From positions 372,001 to 436,000 of the forward strand of contig NZ_LYCS01000002.1 in NCBI RefSeq assembly GCF_001659985.1: a stretch of DNA of 64,000 nt, in the 5' to 3' direction. The stretch is from Oceanobacillus sp. Castelsardo (GTDB lineage Bacteria; Bacillota; Bacilli; Bacillales; Amphibacillaceae). Under the pieces are notes generated by a model that was not told the origin of the DNA, ran no database searches, and saw only the letters and a program-made list of their open reading frames with translations. Of this stretch, positions 1 to 9,033 are shown one piece after another. Position numbers and translations under genes: made by a program. Each line of letters starts with the position of its first letter. The first letter of the stretch is position 1.

Positions 1-780
1 TCTAGGTAATAGAATATTCATGGCCCCTGTATATATCGTTAGATTCATACATGAGCTCATTCCATACACATGGAACAATGGAATAACGCTTAAAAACCGT
101 TCCTTCCCCATATCAATGGCATCTTTGAAAAACTCATAGGATTGCATAATATTCGCTAAAAGATTTCGGTGCGTCAACATGACCCCTTTTGACCGTCCCG
201 TTGTACCACCTGTGTATTGCAAAACTGCTACATCATCGCTAGGATTTAATTTCATTTCTACAGGTGGCTTGTTGGCGTTCTTCAAGAAAGACTGAAATCC
301 TATGGCTATATCATCTGTTGTATCGCGTCCCTCAATGTTCACTTTAATAACGTTTTTAACGGAAGTATTATCCATTACTTGATTTAGCACCGGTAGTAAT
401 GGTTCATAAATGACTATGGTCTCTGCTCCCGAGTCATTTAAAATATGCTCCAATTCTTTGCCAACAAGCATTGGATTTAACTGTGTTACAATTCCACCAG
501 CTTGTAATATACCGTAATAACTAATGACATACTGTGGACAGTTCGGTAGCATAATAGCTGCTCTGTCACCTTTTTTAATACCTTTTTCTTGTAAAGATGA
601 AGTAAACGCATTCACAAGATTATTCAGTTCCTTATAGGTCGTCTCCTTCCCATAAAAATGGATTGCTATGTTGTCTCCAAATTTTGAAACAGATTTTTTT
701 AACATATCAGGTAAAGACATATCGGGAATTGTTATTTCCTTAGCGATATGTTTTGGATAGTGTTCTAACCATTTTTTCAT
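1..780 (-). CDS. Long-chain acyl-CoA synthetase (AMP-forming), C-terminus cut by window edge
   Basis: Adenylate-forming enzyme that activates a carboxylic acid with ATP and loads it onto CoA. The frame is open from the ATG at 780 to the left edge, giving the first 260 residues. The start has an ideal ribosome site (GAGGAGG). The phosphate-binding loop YTGGTTGRSKG lies near residue 190-200, and the N-terminal fold (HYPKHIAKEITIPDMSL start) resembles the neighbouring synthetase at 856-2502. It is the last visible gene of a leftward acyl-CoA catabolic cluster. The C-terminal domain is outside the window, so chain-length preference cannot be judged. Confidence 0.9.
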   Translation of the reverse strand, partial: MKKWLEHYPKHIAKEITIPDMSLPDMLKKSVSKFGDNIAIHFYGKETTYKELNNLVNAFTSSLQEKGIKKGDRAAIMLPNCPQYVISYYGILQAGGIVTQLNPMLVGKELEHILNDSGAETIVIYEPLLPVLNQVMDNTSVKNVIKVNIEGRDTTDDIAIGFQSFLKNANKPPVEMKLNPSDDVAVLQYTGGTTGRSKGVMLTHRNLLANIMQSYEFFKDAIDMGKERFLSVIPLFHVYGMSSCMNLTIYTGAMNILLPR

Positions 781-855
781 TACGAATCCTCCTCAAGATT
801 AGTTTTGAGACCTCGTAACATCATATTCATTACCTTTTAATCGATATAACCTCTT

Positions 856-2502
856 TTATTCATTCTCTTGAAGTACCCTCCATAAGATTTTCCCACTACT
901 AGTTGTTGGGAAACTATCCCTGAACTCTATCATTCTTGGATACTTATAAGCAGCCATTTGTCCTTTTGACCATTCCATAATGTCCTGTTCTTTGACTTTA
1001 CCCTTATATTTATCATTTAAAATGATAAACGCCTTAACCGTTTCTCCACGTTTTTTATCGGGTGCACGTACTACACACGCCTGCTGTACTGCCGGATGTT
1101 TGTATAAAATAGACTCTACTTCTGTTGGCCATACTTTAAAACCCGAGGCATTAATCATTCGTTTTAAACGATCAACAATGAAGAAATATCCATCTTCATC
1201 CATACGAACAATATCCCCTGTTCTAAAGAATCGCTTGCCATCTATTTCAATATGTGCTTTGTCATTTTCTTCATCACGTTGATAGTATCCTTTAAAAACT
1301 TGTGGACCATTTACTATAAGTTCTCCCTCTTGATTAACCCCAAGTTCTTTACCAGTAGCAGTATCTATAATTCTTGCATCTACATCGAATGAAGGTATTC
1401 CTAGGCACTGCAATTTCGGTCGATCAGGTGGATTAAAATGGGTATGAGATATCGTCTCCGTCAAACCGTACCCTTCTATAAAGCGTAGTCCTGTTCTTTC
1501 ATATAAATCCTTTCCAACTGCCTCTGGGAGTGGTGCTCCACCTCCACCTACTGCTTCTAGAGTGGAAATATTGTAAGCTCCCAAATTCGGATTGGATAAA
1601 AAGTCAATTAACATCGTACTAATGTTGATCCAATGAGTACATTTAAATTTTTCAATTGATTTTGCGGCGTACTCACGGTCCCATCTTGTCATGATAACAA
1701 GTGTGCTTCCTGCATAAATCGGGGATAGTGTACTGTGTATTAATCCTGTTACATGGAAAAGTGGCAACGTTGTTAATGTAATTGTATCTGCGGTTAAATT
1801 CATCCAATGATAGGCCCCTACCGTATTTGCCTGAACAGTGCTATTCGTATGAACGCATCCTTTTGGTAGTCCAGTTGTCCCTGAAGTGTAAGGAATTATG
1901 GCAATGTCATTACTCTTTCCTTTATATGTAGAAGCCTGAAGTTGTTTCTCTAACGCTTCCTTCCAAGGGATACCTTCCATTTCACCTTTATCTGACTTAG
2001 AAATCCCTTGAGGTAATCCATGATCTTCTTTACTGTAGTCAGAATAATTAGCTACTATAATTTTACTTAATAGATTTTCCTTCCTTAAAGGCAGAACTTT
2101 TTCGTATAACTCCTGACCCACAATTGCATGAGTAATCCCACAGTCCTTCACATAAAATTCCAGGTCCGTTGTCACGCTCATTGGATTAATAGGAACAACA
2201 ACCGCTCGTAACCGTAAAATAGCAAAGAAACTAATAATAAATTGGGGTGAGTTCTGCATGAACAGTAGAATATTCTCTTTTTCTTTAATCCCCAATTCGT
2301 TTTCCATATATCCTGCTAACCTCTCTACTTCGTTAAGAAACTCTTTGTAGGAATAAGATGCTCCGTAATAATGAAAGGCTATTTTATCCGGATACTTTCT
2401 AGTAGACATTTTCAGATTTTCATATAATGTTGTTTGGGGAACAGTTAGGTTCTTAGGTAACCTCACTGGCCAATGTTCATAATGATTTGTATTTCTTATC
2501 AT
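856..2502 (-). CDS. AMP-dependent acyl-CoA synthetase/ligase
   Basis: A 548-residue, full-length ANL-superfamily ligase that makes an acyl-AMP and then an acyl-CoA. Visible motifs are the P-loop YTSGTTGLPKG near residue 207, GYGLTE near 350, RTGDIV near 430, the hinge-region SGFKVWPTEVE and the C-terminal catalytic lysine motif SSGKILWR. The ATG is preceded by AAGGAGGA. It lies in tandem with the partial synthetase downstream and about 30 bases after the MDR oxidoreductase gene, consistent with one operon. Two synthetases side by side suggest that the cluster handles an unusual or variable acid; the substrate is not determinable from sequence. Confidence 0.92.
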   Translation of the reverse strand: MIRNTNHYEHWPVRLPKNLTVPQTTLYENLKMSTRKYPDKIAFHYYGASYSYKEFLNEVERLAGYMENELGIKEKENILLFMQNSPQFIISFFAILRLRAVVVPINPMSVTTDLEFYVKDCGITHAIVGQELYEKVLPLRKENLLSKIIVANYSDYSKEDHGLPQGISKSDKGEMEGIPWKEALEKQLQASTYKGKSNDIAIIPYTSGTTGLPKGCVHTNSTVQANTVGAYHWMNLTADTITLTTLPLFHVTGLIHSTLSPIYAGSTLVIMTRWDREYAAKSIEKFKCTHWINISTMLIDFLSNPNLGAYNISTLEAVGGGGAPLPEAVGKDLYERTGLRFIEGYGLTETISHTHFNPPDRPKLQCLGIPSFDVDARIIDTATGKELGVNQEGELIVNGPQVFKGYYQRDEENDKAHIEIDGKRFFRTGDIVRMDEDGYFFIVDRLKRMINASGFKVWPTEVESILYKHPAVQQACVVRAPDKKRGETVKAFIILNDKYKGKVKEQDIMEWSKGQMAAYKYPRMIEFRDSFPTTSSGKILWRVLQENE

Positions 2503-2534
2503 TTACCTTTTATCCTCCTTTTTGAACACATAAC

Positions 2535-3509
2535 CTATGGTATTAATATAACCTTTCCTTTCGTTTTTCTAGACTGTAGAATTTGATGAACATGGGTAAC
2601 TTCTTCTAACGGATAAGTCCCACCAATCGTTGTTTTTATTTTCCCTTGCTCAACGAAACTAATTAATTCCTTCAAACTAGAAAGGTACAAATCTGGATCC
2701 TTCATAATCTGTGGAAGAAAAAAACCAATAATAGATTGATTTCTTTTCATTAGTTTAGATGGGTAAAACTTAGGCATATTGCCACTTGCCACTCCATAAA
2801 TAACGAGCCTTCCAAATGGCGCTAGACAATTTACTGTCTTATGAAAAACATCTCCACCTGCCATTTCTAGCGCGACGTCAACACCTTTTCCTCCAGTAAT
2901 TTCTCTTACCTTATTTTCCCAACCCTCTTCTGTATAGTTAACTAAATCATCCGCTCCCATTTCCTTCGCTAATTGCAATTTCTCAGTCGTACTAGCAGTA
3001 GCAATTATTTTCCCTGCACCGAACAATTTAGCTATTTGAACAGCTAACACTCCGACGCCACCTGCTGCCGCATGAATAAGGACGGTCTCCCCCTTTTTAA
3101 GCCTCCCCATTGTCTTCAAGATATGGTAAGCGCTTAAACCTTGTACCGGTAATGCTACTGCTTGTTCAAAAGATACTCCACCTGGAATAGGGATAAGCTG
3201 ATTCGCCTTCACTACTGCACAATCTGCATACCCACCGGATTCAATCAAAGCCATTACCCTATCACCTTTTTTTACCCCTTTTACCTTTTCTCCCATGGCA
3301 ACAACTTCCCCAGCAATTTCCAAGCCAGGAATAAACGGCAGTGGAGTTGGTACTACATATGCTCCTTCCCGTCTAGCGGTGTCAGCATAATTTACTCCAA
3401 TTGCCTTTATATCTATTAACACTTCCACTTCCCCAACGGTGGGCAAATCTAAATCTATTAATTTCAAGACTTCAGGACCACCGTATTCCTTAAATTGGAC
3501 TGCTTTCAT
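2535..3509 (-). CDS. NADPH:quinone oxidoreductase-like MDR-family zinc-free reductase
   Basis: A 324-residue medium-chain reductase of the quinone oxidoreductase/enoyl reductase type. The GroES-like N-terminal domain begins MKAVQFKEYGGPEVL, and the Rossmann nucleotide motif HAAAGGVGVLAVQIAK lies near residue 145. I see no structural or catalytic zinc cysteine cluster, as expected for the QOR subgroup. GAGGAGAG precedes the ATG. In its acyl-CoA gene neighbourhood it may reduce an enoyl or quinone intermediate, but that is inference; the family has many substrates. Confidence 0.88.
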   Translation of the reverse strand: MKAVQFKEYGGPEVLKLIDLDLPTVGEVEVLIDIKAIGVNYADTARREGAYVVPTPLPFIPGLEIAGEVVAMGEKVKGVKKGDRVMALIESGGYADCAVVKANQLIPIPGGVSFEQAVALPVQGLSAYHILKTMGRLKKGETVLIHAAAGGVGVLAVQIAKLFGAGKIIATASTTEKLQLAKEMGADDLVNYTEEGWENKVREITGGKGVDVALEMAGGDVFHKTVNCLAPFGRLVIYGVASGNMPKFYPSKLMKRNQSIIGFFLPQIMKDPDLYLSSLKELISFVEQGKIKTTIGGTYPLEEVTHVHQILQSRKTKGKVILIP

Positions 3510-3599
3510 ATCTAATTCTCTCCTCGCTTACTCATTGTTTCATTTCTATATTAACTATCTGGAATGAACTTTAACCCTAAACTATCTAGTCTTTACCAT

Positions 3600-4667
3600 T
3601 TATATACCTCTACTGTAGTTCAACGCGTGATGAATTAAACTTTCAACTAACCGATTTAAGTTCGCAAATCGTTGATCCTTAGTTTGGCCTTTTTTAAATC
3701 GGTAATAGATTTGTTGGACAATGACTGCTAGCTTAAAATATGCAAAAGTTAAATAGAAATGGATATTGGATAAATCCCGACCACTTTTCTTCGCATATTC
3801 TTGCATAAATTTCTCTCTAGTATAAAATCCATTCTTAGTCGTAACCGGTGCTTTATTAAATCCATTTTTTAATTCTTCTGGATCACCATCCTCAACCCAG
3901 TAGCCTAAGGCTGCTCCTAAATCTGCAAGCGGATCCCCTACCGTTGTCATCTCCCAATCAAAAAGACCAACCATTTCACTACAGTTTTCAGAAAACATAG
4001 CATTATTTAACTTGTAATCATAATGAATAATGGCAGGTTCCTCTGATGTTGAAACATTTTTTTCAAGCCATTTTGTTAACTCTTCCACTCCTGGTATATC
4101 ATCTGTCTTTGCAAGATAATAACGCTTTGTCCATCCTGCTACTTGTCGTTCCATAAACCCCTGAGGCTTAGATATGTTCAAAAGATCCGTTTTCGTATAA
4201 TCAACTTGGTGTAATTCAACTAGTTTATCAACCATAATTTGTGATAGCTTACAACCTATTTCAGGAGTGTAGGAGATAGATTCAGGGAATTCTGTATCTA
4301 ATACTATCCCTTTTCTTCGCTCCATAACAAAAAAACTACTACCAACAATTGACTTATCATCCGAATAAATATATGGTCTTGGTGCAGTAGAAAATAATGG
4401 GTGAAGGTTACTTAAAATTCGATACTCTCTTTCCATATCGTGAGCTTTTGGAGCAACAGGACCATGAGGAGGGCGGCGTAATACCGCCTCCCATGTTCCT
4501 ACTTTTAACAAATATGTTAAATTAGAATGCCCTGCTCCAAATTGCTCAATTTCTAAATTACCACTTGGAATATTGGTTAAATTCTCCCGAATAAATTTAT
4601 ATACCATCGTTTCATTTAACTCTTCACCTTGTCTAACATTGATTGTGTCATTAAAAGAATACTCCAC
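3600..4667 (-). CDS. APH-family phosphotransferase (ACAD10/11- and LvaA-like kinase)
   Basis: An aminoglycoside-phosphotransferase-fold kinase of about 355 residues. It has the nucleotide loop GAGHSNLTYLL, the Brenner-type catalytic motif HYDYKLNNAMF and the metal-binding LFDWEM, followed by GDPLADLGA. The sequence VLRRPPHGPVAPKAHDMEREYRIL is typical of the subfamily fused or linked to acyl-CoA dehydrogenases. I chose the GTG at 4667 because GGGAGGG sits just upstream; a TTG at 4688 is in frame but lies before that ribosome site. In mammals ACAD10/11, and in the Pseudomonas Lva pathway, such kinases phosphorylate 4-hydroxyacyl-CoA. A dehydrogenase of the matching type is encoded at 6202-7410, which supports that role here. 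Confidence 0.85.
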   Translation of the reverse strand: MEYSFNDTINVRQGEELNETMVYKFIRENLTNIPSGNLEIEQFGAGHSNLTYLLKVGTWEAVLRRPPHGPVAPKAHDMEREYRILSNLHPLFSTAPRPYIYSDDKSIVGSSFFVMERRKGIVLDTEFPESISYTPEIGCKLSQIMVDKLVELHQVDYTKTDLLNISKPQGFMERQVAGWTKRYYLAKTDDIPGVEELTKWLEKNVSTSEEPAIIHYDYKLNNAMFSENCSEMVGLFDWEMTTVGDPLADLGAALGYWVEDGDPEELKNGFNKAPVTTKNGFYTREKFMQEYAKKSGRDLSNIHFYLTFAYFKLAVIVQQIYYRFKKGQTKDQRFANLNRLVESLIHHALNYSRGI

Positions 4668-4696
4668 ACCAGTTCCCTCCCGCGGCAAACAGTTAA

Positions 4697-4714
4697 ATAC
4701 TATCCAGTAGGTAT
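4697..4714. promoter_or_regulatory. Operator-like palindrome before the phosphotransferase gene
   Basis: An imperfect palindrome, ATACTATCCAGTAGGTAT, 30 bases upstream of the kinase gene. Its reverse complement, ATACCTACTGGATAGTAT, matches the sequence at 7440-7457 before the acyl-CoA dehydrogenase gene at 15 of 18 positions. The TetR gene between them is the obvious candidate binder. This is inference from two matching sites. Confidence 0.5.
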
Positions 4715-4738
4715 ATTTTAATTATTCCGAAATTTGAT

Positions 4739-4775
4739 TCTAGACTACTATCTATATATAGATAATAGTCTAGTT
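4739..4775. repeat. AT-rich inverted repeat between the TetR and phosphotransferase genes
   Basis: TAGACTACTATCTATATA is followed by its near-perfect reverse complement ending ATAATAGTCTA; about 16 of 17 positions pair. It overlaps the end of the TetR coding region. It may act as a weak transcript end or a second protein-binding site. It lacks a clean T-run in the direction of transcription, so I do not call it a terminator. Confidence 0.4.
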
Positions 4776-5336
4776 TTCTATGCCCTTAAAAATAATATTC
4801 ACATAAATTTTTGCCAATTCATTTGGTGACACATCTCCCTCTGGGTTATACCAATTATAACTCCAGTTCACAATACCTAATACCCCATACGCTAACATAT
4901 CTGGGCGGTCCCCTTTTCTGAACTCACCCTGTTCTGTCCCAGCTTTAATTAACGCCTCTACATTTAAGAAAAACTGTTTTCTAATTTTCTTTATTTTTTC
5001 TATATGTTGCTGACTTAAATGTCTCATTTCTCTAAAGAAAACCCTAGCACTTGGTCCTCTTTCAGACACATCCATAATTAATAAAGTAATAATTTCTGTA
5101 ATTTTTTCTTTATGGGATAGATGGGACTTTTCAACTATATAATTCTGTTTCTCTAATAAACTTGTAATATAATCATAGTGAATATCCATTAACAGTTGTT
5201 CTTTACTCGAAAAATAGTAGTAAAAGGTCCCTTTTGTAACACCGATTGCATCTACTATATCTTGAATAGACGTTGCATTAAAACCTTTTTTTTCAAATAG
5301 TTTGATACTTACTTCTGTAATTTTCTCCTTCATCAC
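4770..5336 (-). CDS. TetR/AcrR-family transcriptional regulator
   Basis: A 188-residue one-component repressor. The N-terminal helix-turn-helix reads TSIQDIVDAIGVTKGTFYYYFSSKEQLL at about residues 22-49, and the C-terminal ligand domain is all-helical. The start is GTG at 5336 or the adjacent ATG at 5333, with GAGG upstream. It sits inside the acyl-CoA cluster, so an acyl-CoA inducer is plausible, as for FadR or KstR2-type TetR proteins. The palindromes at 4697 and 7440 are its likely operators. A smaller palindrome, GTACAT-N5-ATGTAC, lies just upstream of its own start, near 5364. Confidence 0.9.
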   Translation of the reverse strand: MMKEKITEVSIKLFEKKGFNATSIQDIVDAIGVTKGTFYYYFSSKEQLLMDIHYDYITSLLEKQNYIVEKSHLSHKEKITEIITLLIMDVSERGPSARVFFREMRHLSQQHIEKIKKIRKQFFLNVEALIKAGTEQGEFRKGDRPDMLAYGVLGIVNWSYNWYNPEGDVSPNELAKIYVNIIFKGIEN

Positions 5337-5400
5337 AATCGTTCCTCACTGCATAAGATTTTTGTACATATTTAATGTACCACAACGTCTAGAGAAGTTA

Positions 5401-6180
5401 CTAAGCGTAGGCACTAGAACCACCATCAACTCTTAGAATATCCCCTGTCACAAAATCCGATGCTGATGATGCTAGAAAAAGAGCGGCACCTTTCATATCT
5501 TCATCACTACCGAATCTATTTAATGGTGTTCCAGCTAGTATTTTATCCCCACCTTTTTCCAATAATCCTTTTGACATTTTCGTAGGGAAAAAGCCTGGAG
5601 CAATGGCATTTACATTAATATTGTGAGGCCCCCATTTTACAGATAAGTCCTTCGTAAAGGTTATGACAGCACCTTTACTAGTATTATAACCAATTGTATC
5701 CATTACGCTTGGATCAGTCCCGCCAAACCCCGCAATCGAGGCAATATTGATGATTTTCCCTTTCTTTTTTTTCATCATAACTTTACCAGCCTCTAAACTC
5801 ATTAAATAGGTTCCAGTTATATTTACATTCATCACTTTTTCCCATGCTTCAAAAGGCATTTCCGTTATTGGTGCACCCCAAGTTGCACCACTATTATTGA
5901 CTAAAATGTCAACTGTTCCGAAATATTTCACTGTCTCGTGAACTACTTTTTTTACATCCTCCAATTTGGAAACGTCACAACTGTAGGCTAACACTTCTGT
6001 TCCATATTTTCTTTTTAGTTCTTCTGCCTTTTCTTTACAAGCATCAACTTTCCTAGAACATAAAACAAGGTTTGCTCCAGCATCCGCATACGCTTCTGCA
6101 ATTTGAGCTCCAAGTCCACGCCCACCACCTGTAATGATGGCGGTTTTCCCTTTTAAACTAAATAAATCCATAACACTCAT
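5401..6180 (-). CDS. Short-chain dehydrogenase/reductase
   Basis: A 259-residue classical SDR. It shows the cofactor motif TGGGRGLG near residue 18, NNSGA near 91, a catalytic Ser in NIASIAG, the YNTSK active-site Tyr/Lys pair, and the C-terminal VTGDILRVDGG. The ATG is preceded by GGGAGGG. It is 21 bases downstream of the acyl-CoA dehydrogenase gene, so the two are probably co-transcribed. If the cluster is Lva-like, this enzyme would interconvert a keto and a hydroxy acyl-CoA, as LvaD does with levulinyl-CoA. The general family also includes 3-oxoacyl-ACP and gluconate reductases. Confidence 0.9.
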   Translation of the reverse strand: MSVMDLFSLKGKTAIITGGGRGLGAQIAEAYADAGANLVLCSRKVDACKEKAEELKRKYGTEVLAYSCDVSKLEDVKKVVHETVKYFGTVDILVNNSGATWGAPITEMPFEAWEKVMNVNITGTYLMSLEAGKVMMKKKKGKIINIASIAGFGGTDPSVMDTIGYNTSKGAVITFTKDLSVKWGPHNINVNAIAPGFFPTKMSKGLLEKGGDKILAGTPLNRFGSDEDMKGAALFLASSASDFVTGDILRVDGGSSAYA

Positions 6181-6201
6181 TTTATTCCCTCCCTACTATC
6201 A

Positions 6202-7410
6202 TCACTGATAACTTTTCATTTCTAATCTCGCAATTTGACGGCGATGAACCTCATCCGGACCATCTGCAATCCGTAATGTTCTTGCATTGGCCCAGTGATA
6301 CGCTAATGTAAAGTCATCACTAACACCAGCAGCACCAAATACTTGGATAGCGCGATCCAGAACCTTTAAAGCCATATTTGGGGCAACTACTTTAATCATG
6401 GCAATTTCTTTTTTCGCTACTTTATTACCAACCGTATCCATCATATAAGCCGCTTTGAGTGTCAGTAAACGGGCTTGTTCTATTTCAATACGGGAATTTG
6501 CAATCCACTCCTGAATAACTTCATGTTCAGACAATTTTTTGCCAAAAGCCTCTCGATTCTGTATACGCTTACAGACATCTTCAAGTGCTCTTTCTGCAAG
6601 TCCTATTAAACGCATGCAATGATGAATTCTCCCAGGTCCTAGTCTTCCTTGTGCAATAGCAAATCCTTTCCCTTCATCCCAAAGCATATTTTCTGCTGGT
6701 ACTCTAACATTGTCATATTCAATTTCAGCATGACCATGAGGTGCATCATCATAACCAAATACTGGTAACATTCGTTTAATTTTAACTCCAGGTGTATCTA
6801 ATGGAACAAGTATCATAGACTGTTGTTCATGCCTTGGTGCCGACGTATCTGTTTTTCCCATGACAATAGCAATCTTACATCTTGGATCTCCTGCACCAGA
6901 GGACCACCATTTTGTCCCATTAATAACATATTCGTCACCATCTCTTACAATGCTTGTAGATATATTCGTTGCATCACTGGATGCTACATCTGGTTCCGTC
7001 ATGGAAAAACATGATCTTATTTCACCTGCTAATAAGGGCTCAAGCCATTCTTTCTTTTGCTTTTCTGAACCATAACGCGCTAATACTTCCATATTACCTG
7101 TGTCTGGTGCATTACAGTTAAATGCTTCAGGACCAATTACCGATCTCCCCATAATTTCACAAACGGGAGCATATTCTAGATTTGTTAATCCTGCCCCATA
7201 CTTACTTTCAGGTAAAAATAAGTTCCATAACCCTTCTTCTTTTGCCTTTTCCTTTAATTCATCCATAATTGGAGGAGTATCAGACCATCTAGTTTTTTGC
7301 TGATTTAATTGCTCTTGATAAATCTTTTCATTTGGGTAAACATGCTCTTCCATAAACGAGTTAACCTTTTTCTTTAAATCTAAAACCTTCTCGGAATATG
7401 AAAAATCCAT
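6202..7410 (-). CDS. Acyl-CoA dehydrogenase, ACAD10/11 (LvaC-like) type
   Basis: A 402-residue flavoprotein of the acyl-CoA dehydrogenase family. It carries the flavin/substrate motif [15 protein letters not shown] near residue 136, WWSSGAGDP near 168 and, at the C-terminus, [19 protein letters not shown]. The last motif marks the ACAD10/11 subgroup rather than the EGTNEIQR form of ordinary fatty-acyl dehydrogenases. Members of this subgroup act with an APH-fold kinase on 4-phosphoacyl-CoA in the 4-hydroxyacid route, and such a kinase gene lies at 3600. GGGGAG precedes the ATG. It is the first gene of the ACAD-SDR unit; the leader holds a promoter-like region and the palindrome at 7440. Confidence 0.9.
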   Translation of the reverse strand: MDFSYSEKVLDLKKKVNSFMEEHVYPNEKIYQEQLNQQKTRWSDTPPIMDELKEKAKEEGLWNLFLPESKYGAGLTNLEYAPVCEIMGRSVIGPEAFNCNAPDTGNMEVLARYGSEKQKKEWLEPLLAGEIRSCFSMTEPDVASSDATNISTSIVRDGDEYVINGTKWWSSGAGDPRCKIAIVMGKTDTSAPRHEQQSMILVPLDTPGVKIKRMLPVFGYDDAPHGHAEIEYDNVRVPAENMLWDEGKGFAIAQGRLGPGRIHHCMRLIGLAERALEDVCKRIQNREAFGKKLSEHEVIQEWIANSRIEIEQARLLTLKAAYMMDTVGNKVAKKEIAMIKVVAPNMALKVLDRAIQVFGAAGVSDDFTLAYHWANARTLRIADGPDEVHRRQIARLEMKSYQ

Positions 7411-7439
7411 TTTAATCTCCCCTAACTATCTAATTTTAC

Positions 7440-7457
7440 ATACCTACCGTATAGTAT
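7440..7457. promoter_or_regulatory. Operator-like palindrome before the acyl-CoA dehydrogenase gene
   Basis: ATACCTACCGTATAGTAT, extended on both sides to ACATAC...GTATGT. It lies 30 bases before the start codon and just downstream of a leftward promoter-like sequence (TATAAT near 7477-7482, TTTACA-like -35 near 7500). A protein bound here would block transcription. It matches the element at 4697-4714 and is probably read by the TetR protein encoded at 4770. Confidence 0.5.
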
Positions 7458-7500
7458 GTTCTTAATGTTTATAATATTATAACAAGTTATAAGAATTGTA

Positions 7501-7547
7501 AACCCCTACTGTGCCGATATTTTTTTTCATCAACACAGTAAAGGGTT
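7501..7547 (-). terminator. Possible weak terminator after the membrane-protein gene
   Basis: AACCCCTACTGTG pairs with CACAGTAAAGGGTT across a long AT loop. It is 77 bases downstream of the gene at 7624-9033. The leftward tail starts TTTACAATTCTT, so the T-run is poor. Confidence 0.35.
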
Positions 7548-7623
7548 CATAGTCCACATCTATTCACTTTTTTTTATTATTTCCATATTAGTGAAATTGC
7601 CCTGTCATTCTTGAATTTTTTAT

Positions 7624-9033
7624 TTAACCTAAATAGATTCTAGTCTGCACATACAACTGCACTATCACATAAATCGCTACCGCATACTTCCAATTAAAAC
7701 GAATACCATTTTTCAACGCACTTAATCCATTCTCACTACTTAATACGATAACTGGCATAATTAATGGAGATAATAAAATCGAGATGGTACTACCCGATGT
7801 GATAGCCATCACAATCAATTCTTTCGCATATGGTAGATGAATAGATTCCAAAATCCCCGCTACTAAAACCATTACTGTTAGTGGGCCTAGTCCAAAGAAA
7901 CCAAGAATGATAATAATAAATGGTAAGAAATATAAAATATTTAAAAATGGAATCGATTCTTGTAGAGAATAGATTCCGTTTACAACCATTTGCGCAAAAG
8001 AAGTTTGATTAAGAGCATAAATTAAAATACCTGCCCCCAACATCATACAAACCTGATAAGCTTGATATTCTATATTTTTCGAAACATAGGAATATATTTC
8101 TTGCGTCAGTTGTTTGGGTCTTCTTTTAACAATGTAATAACTAACAATCCAAGCGAGTACTACTAACGGAATCAGAACTAGTAATTCAATATTGATATAA
8201 GCTTGTAAAGTAAGAATGGATCCGAATAATGAAAGGAACAGTACTAAAAATTCTATAACATTTCTCTTCACATATCTTTGATTAGCATGAACTAAAACCT
8301 CATCAATCTCCGTTTGTAATCCAGCTGTTAAATCAACACCATAACGTTTTTCTTCAAAGTAAGAAAAAATAAGCGCAATGACAACACCTATAATGGAAAT
8401 TCCTAATCCTTGTAATATTGAAATACCAAGTGGGGCATCCATTACCTCTACAACATAAGCAAAACTCGGTATACTGATTACCCACATAACGGATAAAGAG
8501 AATCCTCTGAGAAGAGCAGTTCCTTTATAATTCTCCCAGGGTTCTCCGTGTTCATTTTTCAAAATTCCATTAACAAATTGGTACATCATCGCGATGGATC
8601 CAAACAATAAAAAATAAGCAATAATTTGTGTAAACGAAATAATTCCAAAGTAAAATTTCCTACTCGTATCAAGTAAATTATGTGCAAAACTCATGATGGA
8701 TTCAATATAATCCTCACCATGTAGTACCCAACTAATCATTGGCACGATAACTAATAGCCCAATCATATTACGCATTTCAATTAAACCATTAAGCAAACCA
8801 TCTACAACTAATTCACCAGAAATTATAAGGATGATTATGCCCGCGACAAGTAACCCAAAAGGCATTTTAATATGCTTGATACGAAGCTTAAGAATGGTAA
8901 ATATAAAAATTCCAAAACCAGAAACGGATAAAGCTAAAGTAAAAAAACGACTATCAAAAAAATATGTTAAAAAGTGCAAAATCGTAAAAAGCACGATGGT
9001 AATTCTTAGTCCTAAGCTTAAAATTGACCACAT
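7624..9033 (-). CDS. Uncharacterised polytopic membrane protein
   Basis: A 469-residue, very hydrophobic protein with roughly 11-12 predicted membrane helices, and no signal peptide or soluble domain. A central charged loop (FSYFEEKRYGVDLTAGLQTEIDEVLVHANQRYVKRN) splits it into two halves. The second half has a glycine-rich stretch, FFGLGPLTVMVLVAGILE, and a serine/threonine-rich helix, ITSGSTISILLSPLIMPVIV. That pattern is reminiscent of ion-transporter-superfamily carriers, but I cannot assign a family. TTAGGAGA precedes the ATG. It is transcribed alone, between the acyl-CoA cluster and a small coiled-coil gene. Function unknown. Confidence 0.8.
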   Translation of the reverse strand: MWSILSLGLRITIVLFTILHFLTYFFDSRFFTLALSVSGFGIFIFTILKLRIKHIKMPFGLLVAGIIILIISGELVVDGLLNGLIEMRNMIGLLVIVPMISWVLHGEDYIESIMSFAHNLLDTSRKFYFGIISFTQIIAYFLLFGSIAMMYQFVNGILKNEHGEPWENYKGTALLRGFSLSVMWVISIPSFAYVVEVMDAPLGISILQGLGISIIGVVIALIFSYFEEKRYGVDLTAGLQTEIDEVLVHANQRYVKRNVIEFLVLFLSLFGSILTLQAYINIELLVLIPLVVLAWIVSYYIVKRRPKQLTQEIYSYVSKNIEYQAYQVCMMLGAGILIYALNQTSFAQMVVNGIYSLQESIPFLNILYFLPFIIIILGFFGLGPLTVMVLVAGILESIHLPYAKELIVMAITSGSTISILLSPLIMPVIVLSSENGLSALKNGIRFNWKYAVAIYVIVQLYVQTRIYLG

